A stretch of 33,790 bases of DNA from Pelagophyceae sp. CCMP2097 (Eukaryota > Sar > Pelagophyceae). The translations under genes and the position numbers were made by a program. A model generated the notes under the pieces. The model was not told where the DNA came from. It did not search any database and saw only the letters and a list, made by a program, of their open reading frames with translations. The stretch is taken from contig MU657240.1 in the NCBI GenBank assembly GCA_026770575.1, forward strand, positions 25,226-59,015, in the 5' to 3' direction. Numbering within the stretch: position 1 is the first letter of the stretch; each line of letters begins with the position of its first letter. This document shows, piece after piece, positions 19,501 to 29,700 of this stretch.

Positions 19501-22500
19501 ATCGTAGGTTCCCAAGGAAGCCGTTGGACACGGAGCGCGCGCCACTCGAGTGTCCTACAGCAGAAAAAGTCAATATGCGGCAAAACGTTCGAGGAAGAAA
19601 TAGGTTCATCGTCAGAGGCATGGACTCTTGGGCGTAGTTCAGCGTGAGCCAGGCGCCGCTCGGGATGTCCTTTGTCGCGACCAGGAAGACGCGCTGCACG
19701 CCGTCAATCTCGAACCTATAAAGAGTGGTCACCAGGTTGAGCAGGGAGCACCACGGCATAGTTGGACACGGAGCGCGCGCCACTCGAGCGTCCTATGCCA
19801 ACCAGAGTCAATGTGCAGCAAAACGTTCGAGGATGGATACTGTTCGTCGTCAGAGACAGGCGCGCTTACGTGTTCGGGTGCGTGCAGGCGTTGTTCGCGA
19901 ACCGCGCCAGCGAGCCCGATTCCTCGGCGTCGATGCACATCTTCTTGCCCTCGAGCCAGACCGTGTAGCGCGTCGGCGGCCGCTTCAGCCGCTCGGCCTC
20001 CGTGACGCACTCGCCCAGGTACTCGACGACGACATCGCCCCGCGTCATGGTGGCCGTCGTCTTCAGGCCGAAGCCCGCGCCCTTCCTGGCCTTGTCGACG
20101 CTCAGCACCGGCCTAAGGTGGCAATGTCGGTCGACGGCGCTCCATAATCACCCCGCCTCTCGCGCTCGACGGCCACGCTTTTGGGCCATGCCCGGCGCCC
20201 CCACGCCTCTGATGCCGCTCCCGACGCGGTCTGTGACGACGGTCCGGGTTTTCCAAGCAGAAATCGCCGACTCTGGTCCCGGCCAGTCCCGCGGCAGCGA
20301 GCCGGCGAACTTCTGGCGCCACCAGCCCGGCTTGTTGCCCGTGATGGCGTCGTCCTAGAGGGAGGGCGATGAAGCTTCGCGCATCGTCCCTTTCCAAGGA
20401 AATATTGTCGAGCCTCTCGTTCGCACGCAGAGCCGCCGCACGGGCGCTCATGTGGAATCCCATGATCACGTATGAGCTCAGAAAGAGGCCATAAGAACCC
20501 ATGGGATTCCGTATGAGCCCTGGGCTGTTTGTTCGGGCGATTTTGTTTCCGTCGACGGGCCGTCTACGGACCGTCGAGGGGTCGCATCGGACCATGCAGA
20601 GGGCGCCTCGGACCTTCTAGGGTGGATATAAAACCGTCGGGGCGCCGAAGAGTGTCTTTGAGCCCACCGTCAGACCGTGGGGGCATGGGACCGTCTAGGG
20701 GATGTTTCCAGACCGTCTATGGACCATCACGAGGGTGCATCGGATATTTTAAAGCCCATAAAAGACCGAATAGGGGCCGTGTAGGACCGTCGAGGTCCAC
20801 GTAGGACCGTGGGGGGTGCGCATGGGACCGTCTCGGGTCATAAAAGGACCGTAGTGGACCGTAGAGGACCGTAAAGGGTCCCAAAAGGACAGCCCGTAGA
20901 GAGATCGTATGGGACCGTCGAGTGGCCACATATAAGACCGTCGAGGGGCCGCATCGGATCGTGGCGTCGCGAATTGTATATCTGACAGAAGTATTTTGGA
21001 GCTTCTCCTCACGACCGTCGCACAAAGGAATCAGTGAAAGGCACTGCGTGCGCGCGGCGGGCCGGTCCATGAGCTCAAAGGGCTCGCCGCCGTCGCGGAG
21101 GTAGCCGCTGTAGGCCTTCGCGGCCTCGCGCAGGTCGTCGTCGGAGCGCTGCGAGAAGAGCAGCGTCGGCTCCTTTGTCGTGCCGTCCGCCTTGGCCTTC
21201 TTGCCGCAGTTGTCGAGCACGACGCGCAGCTGGTCCTTGAACTGCTCCCGGTCGAGCCGGCCGCCCTTGTCGGCGAGGAAGATGCCCATGCCCACCAGGT
21301 TGTTGTCGTCCTCGAAGGCCTTGGTCGCGTAGCTGCGGGAATCGAATGTCGGTGGGCGACGAAGAGGGATCGAAGACGAGCTCGTGGGGCAGGGACCGTC
21401 ACACTCTCCTCTCGTCGAGTCCGATGAATATCTTGAGATGGATGCATCTCTTGCGCTGTCGAAACTTTCGGACGCGGCCGTGAAACCCGAGCGAGGCCTG
21501 GTAGAGCATGCCGAGCCGCGTCGGCTTCGACGAGTCCTTGGTCGCGCAGCGCCGGAGGCCGACGTGCTCCCAGACCTTGACCGCGGCCCGCGTCGCGCTG
21601 AGGACGATGGCCTCGACGCCGAGGCGGCGCCCGAGCGCGATGATCAGGTCGAGCCTATTCCAGGTGTCGGTGAGTGAGGATCGACCGGGAGGTGGGCGAG
21701 GATGAGAGACATGGTCGCCCCCACTCTGCACGCAGTGCCGCTCGCCTCTTTTCGAAAACAGGACAGATTTGTGAAATTGTGCGGATCGGGCGCCGGTGCA
21801 GACTCGAAGTGCAGCAGGCCGTGGCCTCGCGCCTCGGGCATCGTGACGGCCGCGTCGACGTAGAAGATGATCGGGTGCTCCTGCGATGTGCGAAAGGTGC
21901 GAGATGCCGGAAATCGGTCGTCGTCGTCCCGCAAAAACTTCAGAATGCAAAAAGACGCACCTCCCGACAGCTCGACTTTGCCCTTCCACTCGAGCCGCTT
22001 CGGCAGGACGACGGCCTGGAAGACGACGGTCGACAGCTTGTGCAGAACCTAGGCGAGAAAAATGCCGGACGAGTGCGAGAAGAAGCAATGTTGCACTCCG
22101 TCGGCAAACGAGGGTCCCCGTACGCACCAGGGAGAGGAGCAGCTTGAGCTCTTCCGCCGTGCCGTCGATGATCTGCATGATGTGGCTCTCCCAGGTAAAC
22201 GGCGTGGTCGGCAGCGGGCCGTAGTCCTCCTCGTCGTCCTCGTCGCGCCGCGTCCACTCCTCGGGCCACATGAAGCCCTCGGAGAACCAGTCCTTCCAGC
22301 CGTAGCGGAGGATCTCCGCCACCTTTGGGGCTCCGGATGCCGTCAGCTTGCCGTTGAAAACGAACTCGGTGAACATGGCCGCCGTCTGAAGGGAGCCCTT
22401 GAACTTGGAAACGACAAACTCGACGTCCTTGAGCGCCGCGATGAGCTCCGGGTACAGGTTGCGCACGAGGCGCTCGCGCTCGTGGCGCGGCGACGACCGC

Positions 22501-23315
22501 CGCTCGACGAGCGCGTTCCTAGCGGGGAGCGATGGGTCACGTTTCGAGGCGGGGCCGCGTGTTCCAACGACGATGCAATGAAAATCTTCAACGACGACAG
22601 GCCATCTTTCGACTTTCAAAGGCCGCCGACGCGCATGCCACGACGGGGGCTGGGGGCGTTCGTCGGGGGAGGACCTCTCGAGTGGAGCAGAGCGACCACC
22701 GCGCGCCCCCTTTCAAAGGAGAAGAGACGAGTTTCTTCAACGACGGCGGGTCCTTTTTCGACTTTCAGAGGGCGCCGACGCGCGCGCCACGACCGGGACG
22801 GAGGCGTTCACCGGAGAAGGACCGCCCCGAAGAGGCGCACGAGGAGCCCCCGCGACGAGTCGCGGCGCCCCCTTCCAAAGAAGAAGAAACAAGTTTCTTC
22901 AACGACGGCGAGTCACTTTTCGACTTTCAAAGGGCGCCGACGCGCGCGCCACGACCGGAACGGAGGCGTTCACCGGGGAAAGGCCGCCCCGAGGGGGCGC
23001 TCGAGGAGCCCCCCTGACGAGTCGAGGTGCCCCCTTCCGAAGAAGAAGAAACGAGTTTCTTCAACAACGTCGGGTCATTTTTCGACTTTCAAAGGGCGCC
23101 GACGCGCGCGCCACGACGAGGGTTGGGGCGTTCGCTGGGGTAGGACCGTCCCGAGGGGGCGCACGCAAGGCGACTCACGCGATGTCGACGCGGTCCCGAC
23201 GCTTGAGCTTGTCTTTGCGCGCGACCTTCTCTGCGTAGTCAGGATCTGAGCCCGACGAGTGCAGATCGCTGCCGCCTCTTTTCTTATGCGAAGACGCCTT
23301 GTCGCGCCGCCCCAT
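13516..23315 (-). CDS. Composite chromatin protein: GNAT, SET, PUB-like, WW, PHD, HMG, AP2
   Basis: Exons in transcript order: 23179-23315, 22128-22518, 21804-22048, 21487-21654, 20987-21332, 20272-20354, 19870-20112, 19090-19458, 18962-19021, 18508-18751, 16442-18451, 16347-16385, 16136-16279, 15908-16067, 15651-15804, 15451-15573, 15238-15344, 14635-15062, 14429-14542, 14184-14299, 14039-14130, 13516-13856. They sum to 2038 codons. The start ATG (23315) opens MGRRDKASSHKK. Domains: GNAT about 225-345 (VTMPEARGHGLL, then AAVKVWEHVGL); SET about 457-575 (GAGFGL, FANNACTHPNT, LTLNYAQE); post-SET CFCGRRDC about 580-592; PUB-like about 785-860; WW about 1023-1056; PHD about 1264-1314 (CEVC to CLEC); HMG about 1470-1546; AP2 about 1818-1880. 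A tentative FYRN-like stretch surrounds FCYGLFKHMRF. Predicted roles are lysine acetylation and methylation of nuclear protein, with chromatin reading and DNA binding. Weakest point: the join 20987/20354 (donor GTCAGA) is supported only by phase, so GNAT and SET halves could be separate genes. Promoter is divergent from the TBC gene. Confidence 0.75.
14184..14542 (-). other. AP2/ERF DNA-binding domain encoded by two exons
   Basis: Exon 14429-14542 encodes FFGVQCVEGRFVAEL and RAFRGAFKLGFCETE. Exon 14184-14299 continues AAAMYNCATMLVGKA and TKTKRFYN. Joined in phase 0 across an intron with donor GTCGAGG, the order matches the AP2/ERF fold: three strands with a G-x-W/F-V-A-E core, then the alanine-rich helix. 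The YRG-type start is FFGV here. It belongs to the C-terminal part of the composite chromatin gene. Confidence 0.8.
15908..16279 (-). other. Split HMG-box with a lysine/arginine-rich insertion
   Basis: Exon 16136-16279 ends with RSKIPRPAQPANQLFYADKW, a typical HMG-box start. Exon 15908-16067 carries VTQAELSKHLRAKWPRML, a typical helix 2. Between them lie roughly 30 extra basic residues (for example KKTKKELRRRLK) not expected in a canonical box. The intron after 15908 is GC-AG (donor GCAAGT), which is required to keep phase. An atypical or non-specific DNA-binding box is inferred. Confidence 0.65.
16442..18451 (-). other. Large exon encoding PUB-like, WW and PHD domains
   Basis: A 670-codon exon. 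PUB-like: PTYRWLKLSNPNVKAYL followed by CVLAALGFARE, as in PUB domains that bind p97/VCP tails in other proteins. WW: KKWDLVECYSGRYYQN then THESTWALP, with both signature tryptophans and the central aromatics. PHD: CEVCHDSC, CNADKKKDRSCDKYCHSYC and CLEC give zinc-ligand spacing close to a C4HC3 finger. The exon ends GLSRLS before donor GTGCGTTTTC. The 969-aa frame on the opposite strand (16388-19297) is its antisense shadow. Confidence 0.85.
19090..20112 (-). other. SET domain and post-SET motif, with duplicated exon between
   Basis: Exon 19870-20112 encodes the N-terminal SET half: GAGFGLKTTATMTRGDVVVE, then YLGECVTEAE, and FANNACTHPNT in place of the usual NHSC-x-PN. Exon 19090-19458 encodes FEIDGVQRIFLVATKDIPSG, then AWLTLNYAQE, and the post-SET-like CFCGRRDC. 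The tail is very basic (KRKRKKAKKK), possibly a nuclear localisation signal. The reaction inferred is SAM-dependent lysine methylation. The NHSC to NNAC change may affect activity. Confidence 0.85.
19626..19715 (-). other. Extra copy of the SET exon (90 nt, phase 2 to phase 2)
   Basis: A second copy of the FEIDGVQRVFLVATKDIPSG coding segment, flanked by acceptor TTTATAG and a possible donor GAGTCCATG. It is exactly 30 codons between phase-2 boundaries. It could be included as a cassette, or could replace exon 19090-19458 and join the phase-2 acceptor at 19021, which would delete the post-SET motif. The copy lies in a larger duplicated block (about 19371-19625 against 19631-19860). It may equally be a decaying pseudo-exon. 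Confidence 0.75.
20550..20965. repeat. GGACCGT-type repeat array in an intron
   Basis: Degenerate repeats of GGACCGT(C/A)(T/G)AGGG lie in intron 20355-20986 between the GNAT and SET halves of the composite gene. It resembles the 12-bp family but mostly lacks CTCGAG. A short inverted repeat GGAATCCCATG / CATGGGATTCC lies beside it at about 20456-20511. Confidence 0.65.
21487..22048 (-). other. GNAT-type acetyltransferase core (two exons)
   Basis: Exon 21804-22048 encodes PIIFYVDAAVTMPEARGHGL. Exon 21487-21654 continues ALGRRLGVEAIVLSATRAAV, then KVWEHVGL. Together these give GNAT motif A (R-G-x-G acetyl-CoA loop with its helix) and motif B (an aromatic before hVGF/L). The join is phase 2 to phase 2. 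The substrate is unknown; histone or other chromatin protein is inferred from the companion domains. Confidence 0.75.
22565..23165. repeat. 162-bp tandem repeat, about four copies, in first intron
   Basis: The landmark GTTTCTTCAACGACG recurs at 22731, 22893 and 23055, a period of 162 bp, with a more diverged first copy near 22585. Each unit also has TTTCGACTTTCAAAGGGCGC and CGCGCGCCACGA. Since 162 is 54 codons, frames remain open and give false 161- and 395-aa plus-strand frames. It occupies most of intron 22519-23178 of the composite gene. Confidence 0.9.
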
Positions 23316-25389
23316 CGTGTCGAAACGCCTTGCCCCGCTCTCGCCGCGCCGATGCCACGTGCAAACAGGAGCTCCCGACGCTTCGAAGCTGCTGACGAAA
23401 GCGGCGAGATTCTTCAAGATCTGCTTCAAGACCCGGAACATTCCTCAGAATTTGGCGCGGGTTCCGCACGATTCGGCGAAGCTTTTGCATCGAGGCGCCG
23501 AGTGCCAAGCGTCGCGCCCCTCCCGCACACTGAGGGTTGAGTGCGCCCAGCGCCCATGCGACGGCGGGCCAGGGCAACTTGGTCGGCGGTCCCTCCGTGC
23601 TCTCGAGCGCGGTGCAGGAGGCGGCAATTCTTGCCTTTGCTGGAGGGAGGGAGGCGCGCTTTCGCTGCGAGTCGGCTTACGCCGGCCGTGGCGGCTGTGC
23701 GATGCGCGGCCTTCGATTTGATCCACTGTCACAGTGCTCTGATCCGCAGCTACAGAGCGCGCGGCGGAGACGTTTGACCGGGCTTCACGACGGGGCTTGG
23801 ACGGTGCTCTCGCGCCGTGAGCGGACGACGCGGCCCAGGCGACGGACGCGGCGCGGACGGAGCCGCATCATTTTCCCGGAAGGAGGCACCATCTTGCGCC
23901 GCCCGTTTTTGATTCAGGATTGGAGAGAACCGAAAACGACGTTTGATGGTTCTTAGACGGTGCTGTCGTGTCCTGGACGCGCGGCGGGCTGCGACGATTA
24001 CGTGTGCATCGATGGGCTCCTTATTCTTCGAGTTCGAGGTGCATGTGGTGCCGGAGCATCCGCCGGCTCCTGCGATAGAACCATTTTTTTCAGTGCCGCT
24101 GCAAAGGGCTTGTGCTCTTTTTCGCCGCAACCCTCGGGCGCGCCTGCCTCTTTTGCGCCTGTCGCACGTTTTTTCATAGAGGATCGCACCGAGTCGGGAA
24201 CCCACGAGGCCCGCGCACCTTACAAGTTGGTCGTGGGCATCGCGCCGGCCTCCGCAGTACAAGGGGTATCGCTAATGACGCTGAGGACTTTCTGTCCATC
24301 GGAGTTTTCGTCGGTTGGAGTTTGGCCCTGTTGGGAGTCATAGAGGACGTCGCGCTGAGTCCGGCAATGCCATGGCCCAAAAAAATCTTTTGTTAAAAAC
24401 GCCCAAACTAAAAATCAGAACGTCTGTTTTGGCTCGTCTGAAGCGCCACTCGCGGCACTCGTACGGGACAAGTCAAATACCACCCCAGTACGTATGGACC
24501 CGCCCCGTCACATAGCCAGTTTTTTGATCCGGGCGGTCCTGCGATGGACAGCCGGGCCCGAACCTTCGCAATACGGAGGCAAAATCAGTTCAAAATCAAG
24601 GTAAGGAGGCAAATGAAGATTTTATCAAGTCCAAAATATTGGGGAAAACGCTTGTTCACGCCCTTGCAAGGCGCCCTCCTCGAGGCTGATCATGTCACGG
24701 ACACCCCGGGGGGCAGGGAGGCCCATAGCGACCACGCCCACCCCCGCAGGCGGCCTCTGGGAGGCACAAACTTGCGCCCATTGCAGGCTGAGATCGGCTT
24801 TATCGCCGGCCTCCGCAGTGCTCTTGACGGCGAGGATCCCACCCCGGCTCGCAGGGGATTGCAAGCGCAGAGAGGGTCAGACGCTCGCCGCGCCCGCCGA
24901 GCACGAGGGCGGTCTCCAAAGGCCTCTCGAGTACTCCTAAAGTCTAGTACTCGATGGTCGCGCTCCAAATCCTGAACGAGCCCACGGCGGCGACAGAGCA
25001 AGGCGGTCGAGGAGTCCGACCGCGTACGCTGCGCTCCGGGCGAAGCTCGATCCCGAGTCGGCGGCATGTTCCTGTCTAGCACGAGTCAGCGTGCTCCCAT
25101 CGAAGCCCGCGGGCGCGCCCTCGAATGGCAGCAGTGGAGCCCGTCGAGGGCGCGGTCAACGCGGCGCGCACGCTGCAGCGGGTGCCGCTTGCACTTGCTG
25201 CGTCCGACGGCCAACGCGCCAGCTCATCCGGTCGAGACGGCCTCAGGGACGGCGTTCACGCTCCTCGCACACTTTGACGGAAGATCGTTTTCGGAAACGT
25301 CTGACGGCGATGTGCCGGGGTCACTTGCAGGAAGTTTGACACCAGTGTACATACACCTCCGTGCCCGGTTCCTTGGTACTGGGACCGGC

Positions 25390-25735
25390 GACGATTCCGC
25401 ACGATGACCCGATTCTCAAGGCCGCGGCAGATGACCCCCCTGGCTGATGGGTATCTTATCAGGTTCTGGGCGCCGGCTCGGCTCGCGGCGCCGCCATCGG
25501 CAGTGGATCGAGGGTGCTCGGAGTGCACAGCTCGCAGTGCGTTAATCAGAGCGCGGTCGAGGACTCGTGCGTCGGGAGGCTTGCGGGCGTGGGCTCGATG
25601 GAAGGGCGGGCGGCCGAGCTCGTCGACGGCAGCCGGCAAAGCGCTCGAATTGGGAATTCGGAGGCTCTTCGAGCGTCGTTGTGGACGTGATCGGCGTGGC
25701 GACGGCTCGGTGGGACGTGGTCGTTCGGCGTCGCA
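25390..25735 (+). repeat. Dispersed repeat, copy 2 (partner at 12590-12920)
   Basis: Matches copy 1 over GTGGATCGAGGGTGCTCGGA, GGCAGCCGGCAAAG, GGCTCTTCGAGCGTCGTT and the following GTCGTTCGGCGT. The middle is diverged by indels. It has the same orientation as copy 1. Both copies lie in intergenic DNA, unlike the intron-limited families. Confidence 0.75.
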
Positions 25736-25999
25736 TGGGAGTCGCGATCGAGAATGGGCCCGGGCTTCCGGGGTCTCCACGTCTGCGACAATCTCGGTAA
25801 GCCTCACACAACGTCTGCTACAATTTCAGGGCCGTTCGACCCAACCCGACCCAGCTTCCGGAATTCCCAGCCGTCGCAGTTTCGTTGTCTCCGTCTTGGC
25901 GCGTCCCCGCCGCAGACGGCTTAGATAGCCCCAGCCGCGATGCGCCTCGCCTCCGAGCTCCCGAGTCGGAGAGTTTCGGGGAAGTCATGTTCCCCTAGG

Positions 26000-26070
26000 T
26001 TCGCAGACGTTTGCAGACGTTTGCAGACGTTTGCAGACGTTTGCAGACGTTTGCAGACGTCCGCAGACGC
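26000..26070. repeat. 10-bp tandem repeat (GCAGACGTTT), about seven copies
   Basis: Near-perfect units TTGCAGACGT with the last copies drifting to CCGCAGACGC. It lies in the intergenic region about 650 bp upstream of the PDZ-TBC start codon. Confidence 0.95.
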
Positions 26071-26719
26071 GGACGGACTTCGTCCTGCGGGTTGTAGGCG
26101 ACCTTCGACGCCAGCTGCCGGTGACCGCAGTGATCATGGCGGCGTCCAATGCCCTTGGTCATCCTCGTCGCGACGCGCCGCCCTACGGATTTCTTCCCTG
26201 AGCTTCTGAGTCTGAGAAAACCCAGGGATCTTTTCGTCCCCGAGCTTCCCGAGTCTTGAGAGCCCGGGGAGCTCTCGTCCCCCGAGCTTCGAGTCTGAAA
26301 GCCCCAAGGAAGCAGGGGTTCCAAGTAGCCTTCTTCCGTGAGACCTTCGGGTCGAGAGGTGTGTTTATGCATCGGGTGGAAAGTTCCCTTTAAGAAACTC
26401 AGCAACCTCCGGGCCTCCCTGCCGAGGCAGAGAAGGGCCCCGAAGCACACCCGGGCCCTTTTGCCAGCGGCCGAGTTCCTTTTTAGAATGCGCTGCGTGC
26501 GTGCACATCAAGAGCCATCCCTTTTATTTAGCGAGTGCAACGCCAGGACGTCGCGACGCGTCAGTTGACGCTGCCTCTTCCTCGCGAGGGTACCTTCGTC
26601 CTCGGCCCGGGCCCTCTGGCCTTCCGCCTCGCGCCCTCCGGCGCGCAGCCGCAGCCGCAGCCGCGCGCGCCGGAGGCACCGCGGGGCACGCCAGAGGGCT
26701 CCCGCAGCATCTGTGCCGC

Positions 26720-29700
26720 ATGCCCTTCACTCTCACCATCGCCGAGCCGGGCCCGCTCTACGTCCGCCTCAAGTACGACGCCGCGACGGGGCAGGTCCGG
26801 GCGAGGGCCTGCGTCTCCTCGACGGAACACGCCGTCTGGAACCCGAGCGGCCCTGGCGCGGGCGGCCCTCGCATCGGACCCGCACCCCGCACCCCGGGCC
26901 CCGGGCCGCTGCCGGGGCCTCTGCTGGGGCCGCGGGCCCCTGTGCTGCGTCACCGCGAGCCCGAGTCTTTGAGAGGAATCGTCGAGGCTTGCCGCACCAG
27001 GTCAACGACTCGACGGTAGGTGAATAACTACGACTCTACACCTCACGGCGGCCCTGGTCCCGTCGAGGCCTGCGCGAGCGTCCGGGTGGGGGACGCGCTG
27101 CTGAGCGTCGGAGGCGTACCGCTCAAAGGTGTGGAACAGCGCCGCGAACGGGCGACCCGGACCCATCAGAGAGGCGAGACTCGCGCCGAGGGCGAAGCGA
27201 ATCGTCAAGAAGCCGTCTTTGCGCGCTGGAAGGACGTCCCCGCACTTCGATTTACGGCGCACTGACGCCGCGCCTCTAGGCCTGGGGTTCCAAGCGAGCA
27301 TCCGTTGCGCGCCGCGTCGGCGAGCGGCCAATTATCAACGGACGGAGCGTCGCAGAGTGTCGCCGAGGCGTATACCGTGGCCGTAGCCTAGACCTCTGGG
27401 CAGCCAGGCGCCATCGTGATCGTGGGATGTTGGATTCATACATCGGATCCCGTATGAGGTGCCATGTGGGCTCGTGGGTGAGACCGTTTCGCGGGCAAAC
27501 CCCTCGATGGGCCAGAGCCTGGAGGCATGGCCAGAGAACCTTGGAAACCCGGGTCCTCGCAAGGCGCGCCGCCCTCGCAAGGACTCCGACGAGGCCCTTG
27601 CAAGGCGCCTCGAAAAGGGCCCTCGCGCGGTCTTTTCATCCTCTGCGTCTCGGTGGCCTCTTCGACGGCTCCTCGTGCTTTCGAAAAAGGCACCTCGTGC
27701 TTTTGGGCAGGCCTTGAAGCGCGGTTCCTTGCGAGGCCCCTCGAAAAGGGTCCTTGCACGAGGCCTCTGGACGGTCCGTTGCGAGACGCTCACCCATAGG
27801 CGTCATCAAGCAGTCTGCGCATCCGCGAATCTTGGTCTTCGAGCGCGCCTCGACTTCGGACGAGCCGCCACGGCGGGACGCGCCCGACGTTTTGGGCCAG
27901 CTGCGGTCGACGGCGCTCAAGCTCGGCGGCATCAAAGCACCGCGCGAGGCGCCCGTCTCCGCCGCTTTTGACCGCGCGGCAATCTTGCGCGCCCTCGACT
28001 CGTCCGATGTCATCGACGAGGCGACACTGCGCGCGTTTTCCAGCGCGGGCCTGCCGCGATCGGGCGGCACGCGGCCGCTGGTGAGTCTTACAAGAGAGCC
28101 ATCCAAAAGGAGCGAAAGACGGCTCCGTGAAAACGTTCCCGCAAAGACCACACATGCTAGGTCTGGCGCCTCTTACTTCGTTATTTACCTCTCGTGCGGT
28201 GCGAGTGGTGCGGCCACGTGGATGCGCAGCGGGCGCTGTATTCGCAGTTTCTGAGCGAGTTCCAAATGGACGAGGTGAGGTATTTTGATGGTATTTTGCG
28301 GCATTTCCCTGGTATTTCCCTGGTATTATCTGGTATTTAATGGCATCGTGGGGCGATCGACCAGGGCGCGGCCTTGAGAGGGCCAACGAGGCCACCTTGG
28401 TGAGGGTCCGAGGAGACGGCCCTCGAGACGACGGTTTTGTAGACGGTGACGGTCCGAAGAGACTGCCCTTGCGACGGTTTTGTAGACTGCCCTTGCGACG
28501 GTTTTGTAGACGGCCCTCGAGGCGGCCCTCGAGGCGGCCCTCGAGGCGGCCCTCGAGACGGCCCTCGAAGCGGCCCTGAGACGATGATCACGACGGCCCT
28601 TGAGACGACCCCGAGGCAGTCTCGAATCGGTCCTTGGGACGTCCTCTCGACGCCGTCGAGACGGTGCCGAGACGGCCTCGCGGCTGTCCTCGAAAAGGCC
28701 CCATGATGGCCTCTCGGCGGCCTCTTGATGACCTCTTGATGACCTCATCGGGTCTGAAAAATGTGATCGAAATGTCTAACGGTCTTCGAGACGGGTCTTC
28801 GAGACGGGCCTTCGACGGCCTTGAGACGGCGTCGAGACGGGCCAGAAGATGGTCCTCGACACGGACCCAAGGCGGCTTCGAAACGGTCCTCGAAACGGTC
28901 CTCGAGCCGGTCCTCGAGACGGCATCGACGGTCCTCGAGACGGTCCTCACGACGGTCCTCGCGACTGTCCTCGCGACTGTCCTCGCGATGGCCCTCGAGG
29001 CCGCCCTCGAAACGTTCTCCGAGACGGCCTCTCGACGGTCCCAAGACCCCCTCGAGACGGTCCTTGTGACGGTCCTCGTGATGGCCTCCAAGATGGCTTC
29101 GAGACACTCCCAGGACGATCCTCGAGACGGCCCTCGAGACGGTCCCACGACGGCCCCCACGGCGGTCATTAAGACGGCCCTCGGTCTCAAGACGGCCTCA
29201 CGACAGTCCTCGAGACAGCCCTCGAAACGGTCCTCGAGACGGCCCCTGTACGGGGCCCTCTGGACGGGTTGTACGACGGCCCCGAGGCGAAGTCCGTGGC
29301 CACCTCGGACCGTCTCGAGACGGTCTCGGAGACGGTCCTCGAGAGGGTCCTTCAGACGGCCTTTGAGACGGTCTCAAGACGACGCTCGAGACGACGCTCG
29401 AAACGGTCCTTCAAACGGCCCTCTCGATGGCCTCGGTCTTGAAAACCGGCTCTGGACGGCCCTCTGCATCGCCTGGAAGGGCGACGTCTGAACCCCGAGA
29501 CGGTCCCCTTTGACGGCCCCAAAGACGACCCAAAGGTCTCAAGACGGCCTCGAGACGGTCTTCAGACAGCCCTCGAGGCGGTTCCGTCGAGCATCTCCTC
29601 AAGGCGGTCCTCGAGGCGGCCTCGGCCCTTGACACGGCCTCTGTACGGGGCCCTCTTGACGGGTTGTACGACGGCCCGGAGGAGGGGTCCGAGAGACGGC

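Larger units (their letters stand above)
23316..26719. other. Divergent intergenic region, no supportable gene
   Basis: It lies between the start codons of the minus-strand chromatin gene and the plus-strand PDZ-TBC gene, so it should contain both promoters. No clear TATA box, tRNA or exon chain was recognised. It contains a dispersed repeat copy (25390-25735), a 10-bp satellite (26000-26070) and imperfect repeats around CCCGAGCTTC(C)CGAGTCT at 26195-26310. Several open frames of 60-180 codons overlap without recognisable domains. Confidence 0.6.

Noticed and set aside
22062..23249. 395-codon plus-strand frame with 54-aa repeats
   Set aside because: It is produced by the 162-bp tandem repeat and the antisense of two good exons. 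No start context or domain.
27129..27799. Missing small PDZ exon
   Set aside because: The PDZ second helix looks short, but no segment in this intron with suitable phase gave PDZ-like residues, so no exon was added.
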